From an uncultured archaeon (GTDB lineage Archaea > Halobacteriota > Methanosarcinia > Methanosarcinales > Methanoperedenaceae), in assembly GCA_902386135.1 (NCBI GenBank), contig CABMIB010000053.1:1-64000 (forward strand): a stretch of 64,000 bases of DNA. The letters run 5' to 3'. Under the pieces are notes generated by a model that saw only the letters and a list, made by a program, of their open reading frames with translations, was not told the DNA's origin and did no database searches. Positions 57,895-64,000 of this stretch are shown here, in pieces. The stretch's first letter is position 1. The number at the start of each line of letters is the position of its first letter. The translations under genes and the position numbers were made by a program.

Positions 57895-58944
57895 CTATTG
57901 CTTCTGTACTCTCTTCGCGTAGATATAGATAGGAACAGCCAGAGCAGCATACAGTCCAAGAAAAATAAGCTCTTCAGTGCCGGCAGCATCTGCCGAAAGC
58001 CTTGCCACCAAGTTAAAAGGCGAGTTCGCATAAAGATACACTGAAAGGAACAGCGGTATGAGGATAAGTGAATAAAGGTACTGTGATATCGCCCTGTCTT
58101 TGTATTTAACCGCAATAATGGCCCCGAGAAGGACGATAATGACTGCGGTGACGCTTACCAGTAGCAGTATGCTCCCTATATTATGCACCGCGATGCTGTT
58201 CAGGCTGACAAGCGCGATCCACAGGAAAGCCTGCATGGGGACGATGACCACTGCTGTGAGCATCTTGCCGTTTAGAATCTCAGAAAAAGAGACCGGTGAA
58301 ACGAGCAACAAGTCCATCGTTTTGCGCTCATATTCTTCCGTGAGCATATCTATTACCAGACCGCCGGAAATAAAGGCCGGAGTAAAGACAAGAAGAGGAA
58401 TGAGAACCCCGTATATGAACTCGAAGTACGTTGATGTTTTCTTAGGAGTTCCGTCAACGTACAGTCTTACAGGTTCAAACCTTATCCTGGGAGCTCTCAA
58501 GCTCCTGACAAAATCCTCGTACTCTTCAAGAGGCTTTTTCAGTTGCAGGGTAACGAGGGTGCCTTTTATATCCGATTTTGGCAGGTAAAGCGTAAGCTCG
58601 ATTATCTCATTGCCGCCCGCATCTGCAGGCGGGGCAACAAGAACAGCGTCTATCCTGTTATTGTTAAAATCATCAAGCGCGTGTTTAAGTTCGCTGTAAT
58701 AAACCGGTTTTACATTGCTTTTTTCAATGAACTGTATCAGCTCCCCGCCTCCTACGATCCCGACATTTGCTTTTTCCATGTCGTATCTGCTGAGAGCCCC
58801 CGGGTCAAAGAACGATGCAAGACCTATTACAAGCAGGGATGAAAAAGATGCTATCAACAACTGGATAATGATCGCAAGTACCAGTGTTTTCTCATGGAGA
58901 AGGGACCCCATCTCCTTTTTAGCTATGAGCAGGGTGTTACCCAA
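57895..58944 (-). CDS. ABC-2 type transporter permease
   Basis: A 349-residue protein. N-terminal LLIAKKEMGSLLHEKTLVLA leads into the first membrane helix, then an outer domain (MEKANVGIVGGGELIQFIEK and following), and five C-terminal helices including FIYGVLIPLLVFTPAFISGG, LLLVSPVSFSEILNGKMLTA and SVTAVIIVLLGAIIAVKYKD. LLLVSPVSxxEIxxGKxLxA is the usual ABC-2 coupling region. It probably forms the export channel with the next-described permease and the divergent ATPase. It overlaps the neighbouring permease gene by 8 nt. Confidence 0.85.
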   Translation of the reverse strand: MGNTLLIAKKEMGSLLHEKTLVLAIIIQLLIASFSSLLVIGLASFFDPGALSRYDMEKANVGIVGGGELIQFIEKSNVKPVYYSELKHALDDFNNNRIDAVLVAPPADAGGNEIIELTLYLPKSDIKGTLVTLQLKKPLEEYEDFVRSLRAPRIRFEPVRLYVDGTPKKTSTYFEFIYGVLIPLLVFTPAFISGGLVIDMLTEEYERKTMDLLLVSPVSFSEILNGKMLTAVVIVPMQAFLWIALVSLNSIAVHNIGSILLLVSVTAVIIVLLGAIIAVKYKDRAISQYLYSLILIPLFLSVYLYANSPFNLVARLSADAAGTEELIFLGLYAALAVPIYIYAKRVQKQ

Positions 58945-60691
58945 ACAGCACCCCCCTTATAAGATACAGGTTGTAAGCCGAATGGACTGCAGTAGCAAGC
59001 ATCAATGATGCCAGATATTTTCCTGTCCCCAGATACCTCATACCCAGCGAAGCAACGGTCGTACCTGTGACATGCAGGATGAACGGGAAGATAAGAAGAC
59101 CTATGCCCATTACGGAACCGAAAACCGAATTCGCAATGCCCGCTATAACTGCCATTAATATAAGTTTCTCACCTATAAAAAATCCCGTACCAGCGTAGAT
59201 CCCTGCTTTTAAAGCGTTGCGTGTGGTAATGCCGGTCATCCTCCTTGAAAAAACGGTATAAATCCCGACAGACTTGACAAGCTCTTCCATGAACGCTGCC
59301 AGTAGAATGAAGATCACTACCCCGTAGCGTATAGGAAGGTTGAACATCAGCACGATGAAGATCAACTGGGCTGAATATACGAGCGGGATAAGGGCCATGC
59401 CCAGGAAGAAAAGCGGGGCGGGGATGCGCTCGATGAATACCTGGAGCGAGTCCAGCAGCTTGCTTTTAATCGTCTTCTGCGTAAAAAGGTCCTCTTCCCG
59501 GTAAATGAAAATACCGAACATCAAAACGAGAAGAGATACCAGGTAGAAGGGCAGGGTCGAGAAGATATATTCGCCAATGGATACAGGCTCATTTTCAAGC
59601 AGCCTTACAACAAGGGTCATCGGGGAAATTATACTGATGACATGGATATTTGTGAACATGGCGGGCAGGAAAATATAACCTGACAGGGTGACGGACAGGA
59701 AAACGAGGATAAAAGTGAGTTCTTTGAAGCTGCGTGAGATTATAGCCCCGAGGAAAGCGGTTGAAAGGAACATAAGTGCTACAGGCAGCAAAATTACCAG
59801 CATCCATGGGTTGCCGCCGATATAGATGGTTATCCCCCCCATCAGCACCAGCATGAGCAGCAGGTATGGCAATAGTTTCCCGAACACTATCTGCCAGGGA
59901 CTTACAGGCGAGGCAAGCAAAAGCTCTCCTCTGCGCCTTACCCTTTCCTGAGTAATGCTTGCAGAGAAGAACTGCGCTATAAAAAATACGGGAAAGATGA
60001 AGATGAAACTTAATACCACGGATTTGAAAGGGACAGGGGGATTAAAATGGGAGGGGGTTGCAAGAGTTTTCTCTTTTCCCGGCAAAACACCTTTTGCTTC
60101 GGTAACTTCACGGGCAGACGGCGCCGGGGATTTATCGTTAACCGATACTTCTATGGGGGTTTCTGTGGGTACTGCAGTTTCGGTTGCCCGGGATGCCTGC
60201 TCGATCTCAGGCAGCTTCTGGATGGACAAAGGCCCGAATGCCTGCTCCCTTTCGATGTTCTTCACTGTTATCCATACAGGAAAGGTATTGTTCAGGTCGT
60301 TATAGGATAAAAGCCTGGCTTCGTCGTACTTTTGAACTGCCTTATCCAGCGCATCAAGGGCCGAGCTTGATTTTTCGGAGCGATGGTAGCGGATCTTATC
60401 TCCTATTACCACGATATCAAAATCGCCGCGCTCATACAGTTCATTTGCCTGCTCCTCTTGCGCAATATATACCTTGAACTTGTAATCGGTCTTAAGAACC
60501 GCTGCCAGTGCGGGGTCTGTGACAACTACCCTGTACATACCATCGTTTATATGAAAACCGTTCTGTGAGACATATAAAGAGACAAATCCTGTTAAAATGA
60601 TGAGCAAAAGCGAAAAAGCAATGGTTTTCCGGCTAAAACTCAGGCTGGTCCGTCTCAGTTCCCATCTTGAGATCGTTAGTATACCCATCAC
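58937..60691 (-). CDS. ABC-2 permease fused to a PrsW-like intramembrane protease
   Basis: A 584-residue protein. Residues 1-420 are an ABC-2 permease: helix near 25-42, outer domain with a Pro/Thr-rich stretch (about 165-215), then helices with ERVRRRGELLLASPVSPWQI and GKLLPYLLLMLVLMGG. Residues about 430-584 form a multi-helix domain with MEELVKSVGIYTV (Glu469-Glu470), FFIGEKLIL (Glu508), LHVTGTTVASLG (His540) and TAVHSAYNLY (His570). This is the Glu/His pattern of PrsW/CPBP-type membrane proteases. The fusion puts a putative protease in the same polypeptide as the exporter channel. Confidence 0.8.
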   Translation of the reverse strand: MMGILTISRWELRRTSLSFSRKTIAFSLLLIILTGFVSLYVSQNGFHINDGMYRVVVTDPALAAVLKTDYKFKVYIAQEEQANELYERGDFDIVVIGDKIRYHRSEKSSSALDALDKAVQKYDEARLLSYNDLNNTFPVWITVKNIEREQAFGPLSIQKLPEIEQASRATETAVPTETPIEVSVNDKSPAPSAREVTEAKGVLPGKEKTLATPSHFNPPVPFKSVVLSFIFIFPVFFIAQFFSASITQERVRRRGELLLASPVSPWQIVFGKLLPYLLLMLVLMGGITIYIGGNPWMLVILLPVALMFLSTAFLGAIISRSFKELTFILVFLSVTLSGYIFLPAMFTNIHVISIISPMTLVVRLLENEPVSIGEYIFSTLPFYLVSLLVLMFGIFIYREEDLFTQKTIKSKLLDSLQVFIERIPAPLFFLGMALIPLVYSAQLIFIVLMFNLPIRYGVVIFILLAAFMEELVKSVGIYTVFSRRMTGITTRNALKAGIYAGTGFFIGEKLILMAVIAGIANSVFGSVMGIGLLIFPFILHVTGTTVASLGMRYLGTGKYLASLMLATAVHSAYNLYLIRGVLFG

Positions 60692-60725
60692 ATTTATATT
60701 ACTTTATGATTAAATAATAGTTTCT

Positions 60726-61613
60726 ATGATTGAAATAACGGTCAAGGAATTGAGGAAAGAGTATGATAGTTCTACAGCTGTTGATTCCCTCAACTTTGAG
60801 ATTGAAAAAGGCGAGATTTTCGGTATCGTAGGACCCAACGGCGCGGGCAAGACCACAACCCTGAAAATGCTGAGCGGGCTTATAACCCCTACGCGCGGAA
60901 GTATTACGGTACAGGGAATGGACATCCGGAAAGATGTGAAAAAGATAAAACAGAAACTTGGTTTTTTGCCTGAGGACAGCCCGTTATATGAAGGGATGCT
61001 TGCCTGGGATTACCTCATGTTTTTCGCGCAGATATACGGGGTTGATAAAACAGTTGCCGCAGGCAGGATAAAAGAGCTTCTTCTGGCGCTGCGTCTTGAT
61101 GCACCGGATAAGAAGATAGGAGAGATGTCCAAGGGGATGCAGCGCAAAGTAGCCATTGCAAGGGCGCTGATAAACGACCCTGAGTACCTCGTCATGGACG
61201 AAATGACATCAGGTCTTGACCCGACGACCTCAAAATACCTTGCGGATTTTGTGGCGTCACTTAAAGTTCATGGGAAAACCATAGTGTTCAGCGCACATAA
61301 CCTCTACCAGGTCGAAAGCCTGTGCGACCATGTGCTGATAATGAACCGGGGAAAAAAAGTTGCATGCGGCACCATGGCACAGATAAAGAAAGCGTGCGGC
61401 GCCATCGAATATAATATCGAGTTCAGCGCTGACGGGCCTTTTGATTTTGAGGCTGTTAAAAACAACGGGCATTTCAAAGCGCACACAGATAATATGGAAG
61501 AGTTTAACAGGATCACAGGCTGGGTGGCGAAGCATAACGGAAAGATAATTGATATAAAAACAGCAGAGACTTCCCTTGAAGAGATATTCCTTAAATTGAT
61601 GAGCCAGGCGTAG
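60726..61613 (+). CDS. ABC transporter ATP-binding protein
   Basis: A 295-residue protein with Walker A IVGPNGAGKTTTLKMLSGL, Q-loop LGFLPEDSPLYEGM, signature EMSKGMQRKVAIARALINDP and Walker B YLVMDEMTSGLDPTT, then VFSAHNLYQVESLCDHVLIM with the switch His. The C-terminal 70 residues form the short regulatory tail common in ABC-2 exporters (FDFEAVKNNG...). The gene is divergent from the two permease genes with only 34 bp in between, instead of the usual same-strand order. Confidence 0.93.
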   Translation: MIEITVKELRKEYDSSTAVDSLNFEIEKGEIFGIVGPNGAGKTTTLKMLSGLITPTRGSITVQGMDIRKDVKKIKQKLGFLPEDSPLYEGMLAWDYLMFFAQIYGVDKTVAAGRIKELLLALRLDAPDKKIGEMSKGMQRKVAIARALINDPEYLVMDEMTSGLDPTTSKYLADFVASLKVHGKTIVFSAHNLYQVESLCDHVLIMNRGKKVACGTMAQIKKACGAIEYNIEFSADGPFDFEAVKNNGHFKAHTDNMEEFNRITGWVAKHNGKIIDIKTAETSLEEIFLKLMSQA

Positions 61614-61726
61614 TGTATAGATATGTTCAGTGATTAGAAGACTGGTAACATGATAAGATATTTATACGAGCGCATCTAACAATTATATACGGGAATGCAG
61701 GTTTAACCGAATGGGAGTGATCACGT

Positions 61727-61906
61727 ATGAGTTCTCTGGCTCAGGCTAAGACTTTAGGGGAAATAGGCTCTATACTTGTGTTGTTGGCTATAATTCCTTT
61801 CGCAGGCAGGGCGATAGGACTGGTGGGGTTAGTTCTTATACTTGTGTCTGTTAAATACATTTCTGACGCTCTTGCAGATAGATCTATATTCAACAACATG
61901 CTTTGA
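61727..61906 (+). CDS. DUF996 protein, N-terminal part (split gene)
   Basis: 59 residues: MSSLAQAKTLGEIGSILVLL, AIIPFAGRAIGLVGLVLILV, SVKYISDALADRSIFNNML then TGA. This is the beginning of the DUF996 membrane family (SLxxAKxLGGIGxIL, VGxILxLIAVKxISD, IFxNxL). The rest of the family continues in the -1 frame in the next entry. Ribosome-binding site GGGAGTGA precedes the ATG. Confidence 0.75.
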   Translation: MSSLAQAKTLGEIGSILVLLAIIPFAGRAIGLVGLVLILVSVKYISDALADRSIFNNML

Positions 61907-62322
61907 TCTCTGTTATTCTGGCTATAGTCGGGCTGGTCATCGGGATCGTGTTGGCAGCAGCGGTCTTTTTCTCATTCTACAGAGGTTTTATGATGCCTTT
62001 TGAACCTTCTGCTTTTATGCGCCCCCGCTTTTTCACTTTTCTCACTGCATTTATTCTTGCCCTCGTCCCCATCTGGATATTCTATATAGCTTCAGCCATA
62101 TTCCTGAAAAAAAGTTACGACACCATTGCATCTAAACTGAATATCAGTATGTTCAGGACAGCAGCCTTATTATATCTAATCGGGGCGGTTTTAGTTATAG
62201 TGTTTATAGGATTCATCATAATCTTTATCGCTGAGGTACTGCAGGCGGTAGCTTTCTTCTCGATACCAGAGCAGGCACCGCTGCCTCCGCAGCCTGCACA
62301 GCCTGCAGTACAGCCCATGTGA
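61903..62322 (+). CDS. DUF996 protein, C-terminal part (split gene)
   Basis: About 139 residues in the -1 frame relative to the previous entry, overlapping it as TTGA. It reads ISVILAIVGLVIGIVLAAAV, then three further membrane helices (FFTFLTAFILALVPIWIFYI, FRTAALLYLIGAVLVIVFIG, FIIIFIAEVLQAVAFFSIP) and a Pro/Gln/Ala tail. It joins without gap to IFNNML of the first part. It is a frameshifted gene, a programmed -1 shift at CTTTGA, or two re-initiating subunits. Confidence 0.75.
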   Translation: MISVILAIVGLVIGIVLAAAVFFSFYRGFMMPFEPSAFMRPRFFTFLTAFILALVPIWIFYIASAIFLKKSYDTIASKLNISMFRTAALLYLIGAVLVIVFIGFIIIFIAEVLQAVAFFSIPEQAPLPPQPAQPAVQPM

Positions 62323-62371
62323 TGATAAAATAAGTTGGCCTTGCTATCATTTGATTTGGAGTTAGTTTGAT

Positions 62372-64000
62372 ATGTATCGAAACCGAATTTTGACTTTCTT
62401 AACTGCAGCTATCGCAGTAGTCGGTACCATAATCACAAAACCCGGAGTTATCCCGTCACATAAAAAGCCGGTTGACTCTAAAGCAAATGAGACGCTGATC
62501 CCGCGAAAGGTGCTTTTCGATAACCCGGATAAGGCAGCACCACAGATAAGTCCTGATGGGAGGAGATTCAGCTACCTCGCCCCTGTCAGCGGGGTGCTCA
62601 ACGTATGGGTCGCAAGTGCAGATAATCCTGCATCGGCAAAACCAGTAACCAATGATACCGGCCGCGGAATACGTATTTATTTCTGGGCATATACAGGCAG
62701 GCACATCCTCTACCTTCAGGACAGGAACGGCGATGAGAACTGGCGTGTATACAGCGTTGACCTGGACACAGGTCTGAACAGAGATCTTACCCCGCTTGAG
62801 GGTGTGAATGCGCAAATCCAGGAAGTCAGTTTCAAGTTCCCGGGCGAGATCCTTGTCGGGCTAAATGATCGAAACCCGCAGTTCCATGACATCTACAGGA
62901 TAAATATCGGCACCGGAGAGAAAGAGCTCTTACAGGGGAACGACGGCTTCATGGAGTTCGTCACGGACGATAATTACAGTATCCGCTTTGCCATGCGTTT
63001 TACCTCCAAGGGAGAAAACGAGATACTTAAGCCGGCCGGTAATGGCAGCTGGGAACCTTTTGCGAAAATCGCGATGGAGGACACGCTAACCACATTTCCC
63101 ACAGGATTTGATAAGACCGGCAGGATCCTATACATGGTGGACAGCCGCAGCCGCGACACAGCAGCATTAACTGCGATCAACCTTGAAACCGGCAATCAGA
63201 CTATGATCGCACAGGATACGCAGGCAGATTTTAGCGATGCACTGATTCATCCCACGGAGAAGAATATCCAGGCAGCAGCCTTCACTTACGAGCGTAAACA
63301 GTGGAAGGTTCTGGATCAATCTATTGATAAAGATCTGGCGTACCTTCGAAATATTTCTGAAGGTGACATGGAAGTGGTCAGCCGCACGCTGGATGATAAA
63401 TATTGGATCATTGCATATGAAATAGACAACGGCCCTGTGCGTTTCTATCGTTATGACCGCGAAAAAAATGAAGCCAGTTTCCTGTTCACGAACCGCAAAA
63501 GCCTGGAAGGCCTTCCTCTTGCAAGGATGCATCCTGTCATTATCAAAGCACGCGATGGACTTGATCTTGTAAGCTATCTGACGCTACCTCCGGGTACAGA
63601 ATTTAATGTAAAAGCTCTCCCGGGAAAACCCCTGCCAATTGTGCTGTATGTTCACGGCGGACCATGGGCAAGGGACGAGTGGGGTTATGACCCTTATCAT
63701 CAATGGCTGGCTAACCGCGGATACGCAGTCCTGTCTGTCAACTTCCGCGGGTCAACAGGGTTCGGCAAGAAGTTCTTAAATGCAGGCAATATGGAGTGGG
63801 CAGGGAAAATGCATAATGATATCATTGATGCTGCACAGTGGGCCGTAAATGAAGGTATTGCTGATCAAAAACGCATTGCCATCATGGGCGGAAGCTATGG
63901 CGGCTATGCTACGCTTGTGGGTATGACATTCACGCCTGACCAATTTGCCTGTGGCGTGGACATCGTGGGCCCGTCTAACCTTATAACCCTGCTGAATACG
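62372..64000 (+). CDS. S9-family (prolyl oligopeptidase-type) peptidase, truncated by window edge
   Basis: 543 codons are visible. A short N-terminal hydrophobic segment (ILTFLTAAIAVVGTIITKPG) may anchor or export it. Next is a beta-propeller-like region (PQISPDGRRFSYLAPVSGVL, NVWVASADN, ILYLQDRNGDENW) and then the alpha/beta-hydrolase domain (PIVLYVHGGPWARDEWGYDP, VLSVNFRGSTGFGKKFL). The nucleophile elbow IMGGSYGGYATLVG carries the catalytic Ser. The catalytic Asp and His lie beyond the edge. It resembles acylaminoacyl-peptidase-like S9 enzymes. Confidence 0.93.
   Translation, partial: MYRNRILTFLTAAIAVVGTIITKPGVIPSHKKPVDSKANETLIPRKVLFDNPDKAAPQISPDGRRFSYLAPVSGVLNVWVASADNPASAKPVTNDTGRGIRIYFWAYTGRHILYLQDRNGDENWRVYSVDLDTGLNRDLTPLEGVNAQIQEVSFKFPGEILVGLNDRNPQFHDIYRINIGTGEKELLQGNDGFMEFVTDDNYSIRFAMRFTSKGENEILKPAGNGSWEPFAKIAMEDTLTTFPTGFDKTGRILYMVDSRSRDTAALTAINLETGNQTMIAQDTQADFSDALIHPTEKNIQAAAFTYERKQWKVLDQSIDKDLAYLRNISEGDMEVVSRTLDDKYWIIAYEIDNGPVRFYRYDREKNEASFLFTNRKSLEGLPLARMHPVIIKARDGLDLVSYLTLPPGTEFNVKALPGKPLPIVLYVHGGPWARDEWGYDPYHQWLANRGYAVLSVNFRGSTGFGKKFLNAGNMEWAGKMHNDIIDAAQWAVNEGIADQKRIAIMGGSYGGYATLVGMTFTPDQFACGVDIVGPSNLITLLNT

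Noticed and set aside
1-64000. CRISPR array or cas genes
   Set aside because: No regularly spaced identical repeats with unique spacers were seen; R1, R2 and the MITE are dispersed, not arrayed.
1-64000. rRNA genes or additional tRNA genes
   Set aside because: Only one tRNA with a TTCGAAT-type T arm in a full cloverleaf (tRNA-His) was found; no rRNA-like segments were noticed.

Overview
The window looks like a euryarchaeal chromosome of the Methanosarcinales / 'Ca. Methanoperedens' type. The evidence is genes with archaeal-only or archaeal-type products: TATA-binding protein, ribosomal protein L15e, a TYW2/Taw2-like wybutosine methyltransferase, KptA, PyrB with PyrI, an MfnF-like methanofuran biosynthesis enzyme, a PGF-CTERM surface protein, many type IV pilin-like N-termini and AT-rich TATA-box promoters. 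The genus is an inference from gene content and recall, not from a search.

Layout. 1-3.9 kb is a repeat-rich accessory island with two toxin-antitoxin modules, a 109-bp MITE present twice, a truncated antitoxin copy and dispersed hairpin repeats. 3.9-9.4 kb holds surface proteins: a PGF-CTERM protein, three consecutive membrane proteins sharing a C-terminal module, and a DUF4349 lipoprotein. 9.4-14.3 kb is a second decayed island with a broken transposase, repeats, a lipoprotein, two very small proteins, a group II intron tail with recognisable domains V and VI, and a GC-richer orphan gene behind an operator-like tandem repeat and a 9-codon leader. 14.4-23.3 kb carries a DUF1326/DUF2182 pair, a nitroreductase, a VOC protein, a pilin, a flavodoxin, citrate synthase, rubrerythrin and MfnF. 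23.3-27.4 kb has two secreted-type proteases of different clans that share one C-terminal domain. 27.4-42 kb is mostly housekeeping: an ACT protein with homoserine dehydrogenase, Taw2, a MazG-like protein, PyrBI, KptA, tRNA-His, L15e, TBP, a TatD-like hydrolase and phosphoglycerate kinase.

42-58 kb is the most unusual part. A KaiC-like protein with a degraded P-loop and a large TPR protein lead into two paralogous six-gene sets of pilin-like membrane proteins. They have the same gene order (A-B-C-D-E-F) and point away from each other around one small membrane-anchored protein. The rightward set has enlarged C and D members: C' carries a ThuA/glutamine-amidotransferase-like domain and D' carries Ig-like domains. 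No secretion ATPase or platform protein is present in the window, so any pilus or secretion function must use machinery encoded elsewhere.

57.9-64 kb holds an ABC-2 exporter whose ATPase gene is divergent from the permeases (one permease is fused to a PrsW-like membrane protease), a DUF996 gene split into two overlapping frames, and an S9 peptidase that runs off the right edge.
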